A DNA stretch of 64,000 nucleotides from JAUYIV01 sp035464675 (GCA_035464675.1 DATHSA010000066.1:1-64000), one strand, 5' to 3'; shown: positions 50,143-59,036, counted from the first letter of the stretch. Notes: a model not told the origin generated them from the sequence alone. Numbers and translations are program-made.

Positions 50143-51308
50143 ACCTTCGCGAGCGGCTCGGGGTCCGCCTCCTCGGCGCGATGACCCGCCGGGGGACGCT
50201 GGCGATCACGCTTCCCGGCGGAGAGACGGCCGAGGTCGGATCGGGCGATCCACGCGCCGACCTGACGATCACCGACCACCGGGCCGTCTCCCAGATCCTG
50301 CGCCGGGGGCTGCTGGGCTTCGCCGAGGCCTACATGGACGAGGACATCACGACCACCGACCTCCCCGAACTCCTCCGATGGGCGACCGCCAATCGCGAGG
50401 CCTGGTTCGACCACCCCATCGCCCGGCTGTCGGCACCGCTGCGGAGGTGGTGGCAGCGTATCCGGCCGGAGCGCCGCCACCCACGCGTCACGTCGATGGC
50501 CGACCACTACGACCTGGGCAACGAGTTCTACGAGGCATGGCTCGACTCGTCGATGACCTACTCCTCGGCCCGCTTTGCATCACCGACCGACACTCTCGAG
50601 GCAGCCCAGCACACCAAGTACCGGGCCATGGCCGACCACGCCGGGCTGCGGCCCGGGATGCGGGTTCTCGAGATCGGCTGCGGATGGGGCGGTTTCGCCG
50701 AGTACGCCGCCACCGAACGTGGCTGCGAGGTCGTCGGCATCACCCTCTCGACGGAACAGGCCGCCTACGCCCGGGCCCGCATGAAGTCGAAGGGCATCGA
50801 CCACCGAGTCGACATCCGCATAGCCGACTTCCGCGAGGACCTCGGCCGGTTCGACGCGGTGGTGTCGATCGAGATGATCGAATCGGTCGACGAGACGCAC
50901 TGGGCGCCTCTCTTCGAGGCGATCGCGCGGGCACTCCGGCCGGGATCGGTTGCCGCCATGCAGATCATCACCATCGAGGACCGCGCCTGGGAGACCTACC
51001 GGCGGCGTCCGGACTTCATCCAGCACTACATCTTCCCCGGGGGGCAGATCCCGGCGCCAAAGGTTGTGAGATCGCTCTCGGGCGACGCGGGCCTCCGCAT
51101 CGAGGCGGTCGAGACATTCGGCCTCGACTACGCCCGAACTCTCGCCGAGTGGCGACGTCGCTTCGAGGCGGCATGGGACCGGTTGGCAAAGGAGCACGGT
51201 CTCGACGAGCGTTTCCGAAGGATGTGGGACCTCTACCTGTCGCTGTGCGAGGCGGGCTTTCGGATGGGTCGCATCGACGTGCAGCAATGGGTGTTCTCGG
51301 CGCCCTGA
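50139..51308 (+). CDS. Cyclopropane-fatty-acid synthase-type methyltransferase
   Basis: 389 residues, SAM-dependent. The SAM-binding loop is VLEIGCGWGGFAEYAA; HYDLGNEFYEAWLD upstream and EMIESVDETHW downstream are CFA synthase signatures. It transfers a methylene or methyl group from SAM to double bonds of phospholipid acyl chains at the membrane. The two upstream genes form its operon. GTG start by 4-base overlap. Confidence 0.93.
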   Translation: MNLRERLGVRLLGAMTRRGTLAITLPGGETAEVGSGDPRADLTITDHRAVSQILRRGLLGFAEAYMDEDITTTDLPELLRWATANREAWFDHPIARLSAPLRRWWQRIRPERRHPRVTSMADHYDLGNEFYEAWLDSSMTYSSARFASPTDTLEAAQHTKYRAMADHAGLRPGMRVLEIGCGWGGFAEYAATERGCEVVGITLSTEQAAYARARMKSKGIDHRVDIRIADFREDLGRFDAVVSIEMIESVDETHWAPLFEAIARALRPGSVAAMQIITIEDRAWETYRRRPDFIQHYIFPGGQIPAPKVVRSLSGDAGLRIEAVETFGLDYARTLAEWRRRFEAAWDRLAKEHGLDERFRRMWDLYLSLCEAGFRMGRIDVQQWVFSAP

Positions 51309-51390
51309 CGGTCCCAACCGAGGCTCGAGAGACCGACGATCCGCGCGCAGTTTCCGACACTCGACGGAACCTCCTGGCCCCTGACATCGA

Positions 51391-51396
51391 TAGAGT
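51391..51396 (+). promoter_or_regulatory. Possible -10 of the CDGSH fusion gene
   Basis: TAGAGT ends 5 nt before TTG 51402 and 11 nt before GTG 51408. It would give a leaderless or nearly leaderless transcript. Confidence 0.4.
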
Positions 51397-51401
51397 CGCG
51401 C

Positions 51402-53123
51402 TTGGAGGTGATCGCCACGCCCCCGCCCGAGATCTCGATCACTGAGGACGGTCCCTATGTGGTGTCGGCCGACCTTCCGATCGTGCCCAAGCGGATCGTC
51501 CGCACCGAGCGTGGCGAAGCAGTCGCGTGGGCGACGGACCCCGAGTTGCCCCACGAGACACCGGTACGGCTCTGCCGGTGCGGACATTCGAACGACAAGC
51601 CGTACTGCGACAACAGCCACGAGCGGGTGGGCTTCGACGGCACCGAGACTGCCCCCAACGAGCCGTTCTTCGAGCGCAGCAAGTCCTACGAGGGAACCGG
51701 GATCACCGTTCACCGGGTCGGCAACCTGTGCGCCCACACGAGCTTCTGCGCCAATCAGATCACCGACTGGTATCAGTTGCTTCCCGACACCGGCGACACG
51801 AACGCGCGGGCCGAAGTGGTGGCGATGGTGGAGCACTGCCCATCCGGCGCTCTGGTCCTCGAGATCGACGGAGAGGTCGTCGAGCCCGACCTGCCCCTTG
51901 CCATATCTCCCGTCGAGGACGGCCCGTACTGGGTGACGGGTGGGGTGACGATCACTCGCAGCGATGGGACACCCCTCGAGGTCCGAAACCGCGTCGCCCT
52001 GTGTCGGTGCGGCCAGTCGAGCAACAAGCCCTTCTGCGATGGCACCCATCTCGAGGTCGGACTCGAGGCGAAGAATCCGATCCCCGCTGGCCAGACCACC
52101 GCCGCGAACGTCGAAGCGGCGCGCCGGCACGTGTACGGCCGCATCGTCCTCGGGGTCCACGATGAGAGCTCCGACGAGACGCACTCCGTTGCGGGGATGG
52201 TGGCGCGCGCCATCGAGGCCGACGTGCTGCTGCTCCACGCGGGCGATCCCGGCGCCGAAGCCGATCGGATCGTCGAAAGTGCCGAGCTCGCAACGCAAGC
52301 CGCCGGCGTCCCGGGGGAACGGATAGGGTCGATGGTGCGCTCCGATCGCCCGGACCGGGCGCTCCATGATGCGGCTCGAGAGATCGATGCCGGCCTGATC
52401 GTCGTCGGCCGGGGTGGCGACCACCTCGCCCGCCTGCCCGCGCGGGTGTCTCATCGGTCCCCCTGCGACGTCCTCGTCGTGGCCCGACGGGGGCCCGATC
52501 GCCCTGATGCATACCAAACCGTCCTCATCGCCACCGATGGCACGAAGACCGCGGATCGGGCGGCGCGCAGGGGGTACGACGTGGCGGCCGCCCTGGGCGC
52601 AGAGGTGGAACTCGTGTTCGTCGGGCACCCTGCCACCGGCGATCTCATCGTGTCCGACACGATCTCGATGGCCGACAGCGACGTCCCCACTCGCACACGC
52701 CTCCTACGCGGCAAGCCCGCCCACGAGATCCTGGCCGCCGCCGACAGCGCCGAAGCCGATCTGATCGTCGTGGGAAACAAGGGCATGACCGGCCTCAGGA
52801 TGCGGGCCGGCACTTCGGTGCCGGGCGAAGTGTTGAAGGGCGCACGGTGCGACGTCCTGCTCTGCCGCACGGTCCATCAGCGCGAGTCCGAGCTCGAGCC
52901 CGGTGACGGTGGCGTGATCATGAGAGACGGCGAGCCGGTGGCCGCCTACATGGACGACCGGGGCGAACTCCACGTCATGTCGGCCAAGTGCACTCACCTC
53001 GGATGCACGGTCACCTGGAACCCTGTGGACCAGACGTTCGACTGCCCGTGTCATGGCTCGCACTTCGGACCCACCGGAGAGGTGCTGGCGGGCCCGGCGA
53101 CCGAGCCCCTCCGCCGGATCTAA
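51402..53123 (+). CDS. Two-CDGSH / Fer4-like / two-Usp / Rieske fusion protein
   Basis: 573 residues, no signal peptide. Domains in order: CDGSH iron-sulfur site C58-x-C60-x8-C69-x3-H73; a Fer4-like region with C110, C116 and C146 (EHCPSGAL); a second CDGSH site C201, C203, C212, H216; two universal-stress-protein domains at about 246-363 and 370-490, the second with the ATP loop G458-x2-G461-x8-G470-T; and a Rieske domain with C530-x-H532 and C548-x2-H551 plus both disulfide Cys (C535, C550). CDGSH and Rieske sites bind 2Fe-2S clusters with His ligands. A redox or cluster-transfer stress protein is the likeliest role. It is convergent with a cytochrome c gene. TTG 51402 or GTG 51408 is the start. 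Confidence 0.87.
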   Translation: MEVIATPPPEISITEDGPYVVSADLPIVPKRIVRTERGEAVAWATDPELPHETPVRLCRCGHSNDKPYCDNSHERVGFDGTETAPNEPFFERSKSYEGTGITVHRVGNLCAHTSFCANQITDWYQLLPDTGDTNARAEVVAMVEHCPSGALVLEIDGEVVEPDLPLAISPVEDGPYWVTGGVTITRSDGTPLEVRNRVALCRCGQSSNKPFCDGTHLEVGLEAKNPIPAGQTTAANVEAARRHVYGRIVLGVHDESSDETHSVAGMVARAIEADVLLLHAGDPGAEADRIVESAELATQAAGVPGERIGSMVRSDRPDRALHDAAREIDAGLIVVGRGGDHLARLPARVSHRSPCDVLVVARRGPDRPDAYQTVLIATDGTKTADRAARRGYDVAAALGAEVELVFVGHPATGDLIVSDTISMADSDVPTRTRLLRGKPAHEILAAADSAEADLIVVGNKGMTGLRMRAGTSVPGEVLKGARCDVLLCRTVHQRESELEPGDGGVIMRDGEPVAAYMDDRGELHVMSAKCTHLGCTVTWNPVDQTFDCPCHGSHFGPTGEVLAGPATEPLRRI

Positions 53124-53914
53124 CCCAGGCGGGAGATGTAGAGGGTGACCGCGTCCAACTCCTCCTCGGTCAGCTCGATCCGCGACATCGCCCCTGCCCA
53201 CTCGAGTGCGTCGGCGATGTCCTGGCGCGATGCCCCTCTGACATCCGGACCGTAGGCGGTGCCGCGACCGTCCAGGCCGTGGCAGGCTGCGCACCCGGCG
53301 CCGCCGGCCGTCACCTCGTATACCTCCCTGCCCAGCGCGAGCTGCGCCTCCTCCCCGGCCAGGGTGGTGGTCGTCGCACCGGGGCCAAGGGTCGTGGCGG
53401 TGGTCGTCGTCGGAGGCAGCGCGATACGCGGCGACTCCCCGAGATCGGGCTGGAACACCATGAGGTAGAGGATCCCGATCAGGCCGACGATGCCGACCAT
53501 CGAGACGAGATCCATCCGTCGCGATCGTACGAGTTCACCGAGTTCCTCGTCCGAGGTCCGCGGTACGCCTGAGGGACGCATCTCGGTCGCGGAGCGCAGT
53601 CGCTCGGCGAACGGTTTGGCGAGTCCGATCATGAGCGCGGTCACGAGGACCAGCACCGTCAGTGAGGCCCAGTACCACCTCCGCTCGAAGAGACCCGTGC
53701 GGATGAATCCCATCCACAGGCCCGTGCCGACGACGACCAGCAGGCCGATGTACATGGCCGTGGTGGTCCGAGCGGAGAAGTCGAGGACGGCGAGGAGCCG
53801 CTGTCGGTCCGTGGTCCTCCGGATGGCGAACACCATGAAGATCGCCGCACCGTGGGCCGCCACGAACACGACCGCCGCAAGTATGTGGAAGAACTCGATC
53901 CACTCGTACGGCAC
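53120..53914 (-). CDS. Membrane protein with C-terminal cytochrome c domain
   Basis: 264 residues. About five transmembrane helices (FFHILAAVVFVAAHGAAIFMV and later) resemble the DUF2269-like quinol-associated proteins. A Thr-rich linker follows, then a small class I cytochrome c with haem motif CAACH and a later Met (AMSRIELT). Haem would be outside the membrane. GTG at 53914 has TAGCGT exactly 6 nt upstream. Its stop codon overlaps that of the CDGSH-Rieske gene, which suggests related electron-transfer roles but not co-transcription. Confidence 0.82.
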   Translation of the reverse strand: MPYEWIEFFHILAAVVFVAAHGAAIFMVFAIRRTTDRQRLLAVLDFSARTTTAMYIGLLVVVGTGLWMGFIRTGLFERRWYWASLTVLVLVTALMIGLAKPFAERLRSATEMRPSGVPRTSDEELGELVRSRRMDLVSMVGIVGLIGILYLMVFQPDLGESPRIALPPTTTTATTLGPGATTTTLAGEEAQLALGREVYEVTAGGAGCAACHGLDGRGTAYGPDVRGASRQDIADALEWAGAMSRIELTEEELDAVTLYISRLG

Positions 53915-53920
53915 GCCCAA

Positions 53921-53926
53921 ACGCTA
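53921..53926 (-). promoter_or_regulatory. Probable -10 of a leaderless cytochrome gene promoter
   Basis: TAGCGT on the minus strand, 6 nt before the GTG at 53914. Same spacing as at apt and the pgsA-like gene. Confidence 0.4.
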
Positions 53927-53994
53927 GCCAAGCCTGGGCGTCCGACGCACCGCGCCAAGCGCAACGCGCGCGGAGACTCTCGCCGGCGCTCGGA

Positions 53995-54723
53995 CTACTC
54001 GCCGCAGCCCCGGCCGCCATTGATCGACACGATCACGCCGTCGGCTGCCTGGCTGCTGGCGAAGCCGTACAGACCCGTCCAGGACGCCGCGTCGTAGCTC
54101 CATATCGCCGCCGACGGGTCGAAGGGGCTCTCGTCGATCACCAGATCCGGGCCTCCGTAGATGGCCTGGAGGTCGGCGATGGTGTCGCCGAGCATCAGCC
54201 CCTGGGTCGTCGCCAGGTCGGGCGGGATGCTGGTGAACGTGAATGCGAAGAAGTGCTCGACGCCGCCGGTCCAGAAATCGGTGTCCGCCTTGGTGAACAG
54301 CAGGATCAGGCCGTTCCAGTGGACCCCGCGCACTTCGGGGGCGGGACACACCCCGTAGTCGCCGAATGGATCCGTCCAACCCGAGTCGTGGGTCGGGGAA
54401 CCCAGTACCGCCGAGACTGCGGCGACGGCGTCGTCGTCGTCATACCCGAAGTAGACCCAGGTGTCGCCGGCCTGAATCCCCTCGTCGGACAGCTCGACGG
54501 CAGGGGCCTCGGTGGTGGTCGTCGTCGGCGCCATGGTGGTCGTCGCCGGCACGGCGGTCGTGGTCGTGGTCGGGGCAGCCGTGGTCGTGGTCGCCTCGGC
54601 GACGCTGGTCGTCGTGGACGCCATCGTCGTCGTACTCGTCGTGATCCCGATCCCGCCTGAGTCGTCGCCACAGGAGGCAGCGACCAGGACCGTCAGGGCC
54701 AGCAGGGCGACTCGGCTCTTCAC
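53995..54723 (-). CDS. Lipoprotein, unknown function
   Basis: 242 residues. KSRVALLALTVL then lipobox VAASC, a Thr/Ala/Pro linker of about 50 residues, and a C-terminal domain with two or three Cys (VCPAPEVRG, GGRGCGE) that probably form a disulfide. No family recognised. GTG start with GGAGG 4 nt upstream. It has the same architecture as the lipoproteins at 57105 and 45773. Confidence 0.78.
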   Translation of the reverse strand: MKSRVALLALTVLVAASCGDDSGGIGITTSTTTMASTTTSVAEATTTTAAPTTTTTAVPATTTMAPTTTTTEAPAVELSDEGIQAGDTWVYFGYDDDDAVAAVSAVLGSPTHDSGWTDPFGDYGVCPAPEVRGVHWNGLILLFTKADTDFWTGGVEHFFAFTFTSIPPDLATTQGLMLGDTIADLQAIYGGPDLVIDESPFDPSAAIWSYDAASWTGLYGFASSQAADGVIVSINGGRGCGE

Positions 54724-54775
54724 ACATCCTCCGAGGACGACAGGGTCACCCTACCGCCGGGAAGGCGCCAGGTGT

Positions 54776-56875
54776 TCACGAGAGAAGCCGCTCGATCATC
54801 TGATCGGCGGCCTCGAGGCGCAGCGCGAGCACCCCTGCCGTCATCCGGTTGAGCGCCGCGGCGGCGGCAGGGTCGTCGTGCTGCATCTCGGCGAAGGCCC
54901 CGGGCGACAGCCGAAGCGCCTCGACCTCGGTGTCGGCGACCACGGACGCGGTGCACAGTCCTCCGAGGTACAGGGCGACCTCTCCGACGACTGCCCCCGA
55001 GCCCATGCTCCGCAACCGGGCAGTCCCCGAGTCGGTCTGGAGCTCGACGCTGACCCGCCCTGAACGGATGAGGAACAAGCCGTTCGACGGCGCATCCTGT
55101 GTCATCAGGTATTCGCCTGCGCTGAGAGAGACCGGCGTGAACCTGTCGGTGATTGCCGCGAACCGGGAGGCCTGGTCCTCGACGACGCCGACCGGCGCCG
55201 ACTCCGCGAGCAAGCCCTCCTCGGCGAGTTCGACGGCACGATCGACATCGGGGGCGGTCACGACAGCCGGCGACTGCTCGAGCCTGGAGACCTGCGCGGC
55301 CAGCCGTCCCCGTGCTCCGGCAACCATCACGGTCACGTCATTGGCTTCAGCAAGCCTGGCGAGCTTCTCGAAGGCGAGGATCGCCGATGAGTCCATGCCG
55401 GTGACATGGCGAAACCCGAGGATCACATACGTCAGGCCACCCTCCTCGATCCGCTCCTCGACCCGGGTTCGGAGCCGATCCGCCGTGCCGAAGAACAGGT
55501 AGGCCTGGAGTTCGAGAATCAGGAGTCGCGATCCGAGCCGATCGAGGAGCGCTCGCGCCTCGGGATGGCGATCCACCCGGCTGCGATATCCCGTCCCATC
55601 CAGCTCGTACTTGACGACCTCCAGCCGACTCGACCTCACCGCAAAGAGCACGATCGTCGCCCCGAGCCCGACGGCGACGCCCGGCAGGAACCCCACGAAC
55701 GCGATCACGACCAGGATGATCAGCACGACCGCCATGTCGTCGCTCGGGAGCCGGGATCTGGCGTCCCACGTCCACTCGAGCACGAAGGTCGCTCCGATGA
55801 ACAGGAGGACGGCTGCGATGAACGAGGTGGGGATGAGGCCGAGCACTGGCGCTCCCCCGACGGTCATCGCGATCACGGTGCACGCCGAGACGACTGCGGT
55901 GAGCCGGGTGGGTGGCGCGAGCCGGGCTGCGAGGACCGTGTCGGCGACATAGTGATATCCGGGGAGGCCTCCGCCCAGCGACGCGGCCAGATTGCCCAGT
56001 CCGGCGACGCGGAGCTCGCGGTCGCCGGCCAGATCGCGCTTCACGGCCAGTTCGATCGCACCGACCGAGAGAAGCAGGGCAACCGGGACGATCAACAGCA
56101 TCGTGCCAATGACGCCCGCCTGGCCCAGCACCGCACCCCAGTCGGCATCGACCATCTGGGTCATGGTGGCCGGGGTCCAGGCGGGCCCTGCCTCGAAGGA
56201 CCCGAGCAGCAGTCCGCTCCGCTGCGCGGCATCGACGGTCTCACCGGATGACAGAAGCCACCCATAGGTGCTCCCCAGTCCGGCAAAGACTGCGACAGCC
56301 GCCATCCGCGGCCCCAACACTCCGCGGGTACCGAGCAGGAGCGCCACGGCGATGAGCACACCGGGGACCCAACGCACCAGCGACTCCTCACTCGAGGCAT
56401 TGCGGAGGAACTCGGCGAAGCCGACCCCTCCGACGAGGATCTCCCACGAGAAGACGACGATCACGACACCGGTGCCCGCGAGCAACCCGGCCACCACCGG
56501 GAAGGGGAGGTATCGCACCAGACGTCCGAGGCGCATGGAGCCGAGCAGCAGGAGCAGGAGTCCGAGCGCGGCGGCGGCGACGGCGGTGACCGCCACCACC
56601 GTGGGGAGAACGGCCTCGGACGGCACGCGACCGACGACGGATGCTGCTGCGAGCGCCAGGAGCGCCGACGTGTTGTCCTGGGTCCCCGCCAGCATCCCCG
56701 GCAGGCTGCTCCCCAGCGCCGTGACCAGAGCTATCGCCGAGGTGCCGAACAGCGCGAGACCGATGCCCGCCGCCCGGTGGTCGGCGAGGTCACCCGAGAA
56801 CACCAGGGCGGCGAGCGCCACGGCGAGGGTGACCGACACGAGACCGGCGACGATTCCCACCACCACCGACCGCAT
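54776..56875 (-). CDS. SulP-family anion transporter with STAS and cNMP domains
   Basis: 699 residues. About 12 membrane helices (to about 410) form the SulP/SLC26 core. A STAS domain (about 440-545, LLILELQAYLFFGTADRLRTR and HVTGMDSSA) follows. The C-terminus (about 570-690) is a cyclic-nucleotide-binding fold: AGEYLMTQDAPSNGLFLIRSG then GSGAVVGEVALYLG. It probably moves sulfate, bicarbonate or another anion, with control by a nucleotide. GGGAGGG precedes the ATG. Confidence 0.9.
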   Translation of the reverse strand: MRSVVVGIVAGLVSVTLAVALAALVFSGDLADHRAAGIGLALFGTSAIALVTALGSSLPGMLAGTQDNTSALLALAAASVVGRVPSEAVLPTVVAVTAVAAAALGLLLLLLGSMRLGRLVRYLPFPVVAGLLAGTGVVIVVFSWEILVGGVGFAEFLRNASSEESLVRWVPGVLIAVALLLGTRGVLGPRMAAVAVFAGLGSTYGWLLSSGETVDAAQRSGLLLGSFEAGPAWTPATMTQMVDADWGAVLGQAGVIGTMLLIVPVALLLSVGAIELAVKRDLAGDRELRVAGLGNLAASLGGGLPGYHYVADTVLAARLAPPTRLTAVVSACTVIAMTVGGAPVLGLIPTSFIAAVLLFIGATFVLEWTWDARSRLPSDDMAVVLIILVVIAFVGFLPGVAVGLGATIVLFAVRSSRLEVVKYELDGTGYRSRVDRHPEARALLDRLGSRLLILELQAYLFFGTADRLRTRVEERIEEGGLTYVILGFRHVTGMDSSAILAFEKLARLAEANDVTVMVAGARGRLAAQVSRLEQSPAVVTAPDVDRAVELAEEGLLAESAPVGVVEDQASRFAAITDRFTPVSLSAGEYLMTQDAPSNGLFLIRSGRVSVELQTDSGTARLRSMGSGAVVGEVALYLGGLCTASVVADTEVEALRLSPGAFAEMQHDDPAAAAALNRMTAGVLALRLEAADQMIERLLS

Positions 56876-56927
56876 TCACCCTCCCTCGCGGGTCCTAGAC
56901 CCCGTACGACCAGGGCAGGCTATCCGA

Positions 56928-57090
56928 AGCGATCGCTCTTCTGGATCCCGATGTCGATCCCGGGCTCGTCACCGTGGTGACCGACAGAAACGTTTCGAAG
57001 AACGGGGCGGCTCCCAGCCGAAGACCTCCCCATGGACATGCCGATGGAGGGAAGCTCCGCGACATTCGAACTCGAAGTATCCGACAGCAG
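56928..57090 (-). pseudogene. Fragmented copy of the VOC-family gene
   Basis: In three alternating frames this stretch reads VGYFEF, NVAELPSI, HGEVFGWEP and HHGDEPGIDIGIQKSD. These align in order with the N-terminal half of the intact VOC gene (GYVEFNVPDLES, YGEVFGWKP, QHGDEPGIDTGIQKAD) at 57899-58252. At least two frameshifts separate the blocks, and the C-terminal half is gone. It is a decayed duplicate on the same strand. Confidence 0.75.
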
Positions 57091-57104
57091 GCTTCGCCGG
57101 TCGC

Positions 57105-57788
57105 TCAGGCGTAGGCCTCGACGATCGCCGTCGCCACACCACCGTTCACATACAGCCACACCGCGCACCTATCACCCGGGCAGGTCGAGAGAGAGTCCGG
57201 ATGAGGCCAGTCGGCGAGATCGATCGGCCGGGCGAAGAGATCCGGATATGGGAGTTCCGGCGCATAGATCGTGTAGGCCGTAGCCAAGGGCGAGATCGGT
57301 ACTGCGAACACCTTCGGGTTCATGTTCCGGACGTAATAACCCTCCTCCGGGTCGCCGAGCCCGTCGGCTGCGGCGGCGGCGACCGCGGCGTCACCACCGA
57401 AGTAGCAGGCCAGATCGAAGGTGATCACACCGTCGACGACCTCCTCGGCGAATCCGAGCCAGATCCCGTCGGGCAGGACGTCGCCCGGCGGCGAACATCC
57501 GGAACCGCGGGGATCGATGGAGTTGTCCCCGCCGAGCGCGTCGGGCAGGGTCGGATGACCCCCCGAGAACTGCACCAGGTAATACGGACCGGCGAACGTT
57601 GTCGCCGTGGTCGGTGCCGTCGTCGTTGTCGTCGCCGCGGTCGTCGTCGTCGTCGCCGCGGTCGTCGCAGGGGCGGCCGTGGTCGTCACCACCGTCGTGG
57701 TGGTCGCCGCGGTGCTCCCCCCGGTCGTCGTGGACGCAGCATCGTCGTCGCCACACGACGCGGCCAGGAGGGCCATGAGGACGATCAC
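57105..57788 (-). CDS. Lipoprotein, unknown function
   Basis: 227 residues. Hydrophobic start then lipobox LLAASC, a Thr-rich linker of about 45 residues, and a domain with four Cys (GCSPPGDV, LACYFGG, STCPGDRCA). No family recognised. GTG at 57788 leaves a signal peptide without basic residues; in-frame codons further up encode R-A-R-I-G-R but offer no normal start codon. It lies between the VOC pseudogene and the intact VOC gene. Confidence 0.72.
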   Translation of the reverse strand: MIVLMALLAASCGDDDAASTTTGGSTAATTTTVVTTTAAPATTAATTTTTAATTTTTAPTTATTFAGPYYLVQFSGGHPTLPDALGGDNSIDPRGSGCSPPGDVLPDGIWLGFAEEVVDGVITFDLACYFGGDAAVAAAAADGLGDPEEGYYVRNMNPKVFAVPISPLATAYTIYAPELPYPDLFARPIDLADWPHPDSLSTCPGDRCAVWLYVNGGVATAIVEAYA

Positions 57789-57898
57789 GATCGGAATTCG
57801 CCCGATTCTTGCTCTCCAGGTCTGCTGCTGTTCACCCTACCCCCGGCGATGCGGAACACCGGCCACCCGCTCATGTCCGAGTCGGGTCTCTTCGGGGA

Positions 57899-58252
57899 TC
57901 ATGCCGCGTCGGTGTCCGACTCCCACATGCCGACGGTCATGCCGTTCGGGTCGGTGAAGTAGGCGGCGAAGCCGACCCCCGGGATCGGGAACTTCGGCAT
58001 CACGATCGCACCGCCGTGCTCCTCGACCTTCCTCGTGGCCTCGTCCAGATCGGGCACGAGGATGGTGGCGACGGTCGTGGCCGGCCCGTCGGCCTTCTGG
58101 ATGCCGGTGTCGATCCCCGGCTCGTCCCCGTGTTGAACGGAGAGGTATCCCTCGAAGAACGGGGTCGGCTTCCAGCCGAACACCTCCCCATAGAACGTGG
58201 CCGTGGACTCCAGGTCCGGGACATTGAACTCGACGTATCCGACGTACGGCAT
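57899..58252 (-). CDS. VOC-family (glyoxalase-like) protein
   Basis: 117 residues, one VOC module of two beta-alpha-beta3 units: VGYVEFNVPDLESTATFYGE at the start and GFAAYFTDPNGMTVGMWE at the end with a metal-ligand-like Glu. Such proteins are dioxygenases, lyases or antibiotic-binding proteins; the substrate is unknown. AGGAGG lies 5 nt before the ATG at 58252. It follows the SRPBCC and ArsR genes as the third gene of the operon. Confidence 0.88.
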   Translation of the reverse strand: MPYVGYVEFNVPDLESTATFYGEVFGWKPTPFFEGYLSVQHGDEPGIDTGIQKADGPATTVATILVPDLDEATRKVEEHGGAIVMPKFPIPGVGFAAYFTDPNGMTVGMWESDTDAA

Positions 58253-58263
58253 CTCTCTTCCTC

Positions 58264-58713
58264 CTATCCGTTGTCCTGGGCCCAGGCCTTCAGCCCGCCC
58301 AGGATCTCCTGCAGGCCCTCGGCGTACGAGCCGCCGATGTCCGGGACACCGTCCACTCCGAAGCCATCGTGGGTGACCGACACGGTGGTGCGGCCGGCGT
58401 GCTCGGTGAACCGCACCGTGATCGTCGTCGGCGCGGGCCAGCCGGGCGCCTGCCACGTGTACTGGAGCAGCTCGGGCGGGTCGTACCGTGTGATGCTCCC
58501 GATCGTGTACTGCGACCCGTCGGCGAACTCCTCGTAGAAGCGCCCGCCCTGCTCCGGCTCGAACCGGATGTGGCGCGGCTCCGTGCTCTCGGGCGCGAAG
58601 CTGTACCGGTAGGTGCCGCGCCGGATCCACCACGAGTCGATGTGGTTGACATAGGCGTCGAACACCCGGTCGCGATCGGCATCGATCACCACCGACTCCT
58701 GGATGGTCGTCAT
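58264..58713 (-). CDS. SRPBCC/AHSA1-like protein
   Basis: 149 residues with the START-like helix-grip layout: IQESVVIDADRDRVFDAYVN at the N-terminus, RFEPEQGGRFYEEF in the middle, and GVPDIGGSYAEGLQEILGGL as the long C-terminal helix. These proteins bind hydrophobic ligands. ATG at 58713 overlaps the ArsR stop (TGATG) and has AGGAGG 6 nt upstream. ArsR-SRPBCC pairs are common in actinobacteria. Confidence 0.88.
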   Translation of the reverse strand: MTTIQESVVIDADRDRVFDAYVNHIDSWWIRRGTYRYSFAPESTEPRHIRFEPEQGGRFYEEFADGSQYTIGSITRYDPPELLQYTWQAPGWPAPTTITVRFTEHAGRTTVSVTHDGFGVDGVPDIGGSYAEGLQEILGGLKAWAQDNG

Positions 58714-59033
58714 CACTCCCCTCCTTCGACGAACGACTTGAGTGCGAACAGGGAGTCACGCCAGGCGTTGCGCAGGTCGTCGAGCCACAGGTCGGCATCG
58801 ACCACCCCCTCGGGGTTGATCGAGAACCAGCGCTCCCGGCCGTCGATGCGGACCGTCACCAGTTCGGCTTCCCGCAGCACCCGCAGGTGGCGCGACACCG
58901 CGGGGCGCGAGATGTCCAGCGGCTCGGCTAGGGCACCCGCGGTCAGGTCCGTCGCACTGAGTCGCTCGAGGATCCGGCGCCGGGTCCCATCGGCCATGGC
59001 TGCGAACGCCCGGTCGAGTCGATCTGTGGCCAT
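58713..59033 (-). CDS. ArsR-family winged-helix repressor
   Basis: 106 residues. DRAFAAMADGTRRRILERLS, LAEPLDISRPAVSRHLRVL (recognition helix) and the wing RIDGRERWFSI are typical of ArsR/SmtB. There are no Cys clusters, so metal sensing is unlikely; this subgroup usually controls SRPBCC and VOC genes. Two palindromic operators lie directly upstream, the nearer one covering its own ribosome-binding site, so self-repression is likely. Confidence 0.92.
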   Translation of the reverse strand: MATDRLDRAFAAMADGTRRRILERLSATDLTAGALAEPLDISRPAVSRHLRVLREAELVTVRIDGRERWFSINPEGVVDADLWLDDLRNAWRDSLFALKSFVEGGE

Positions 59034-59036
59034 TGC

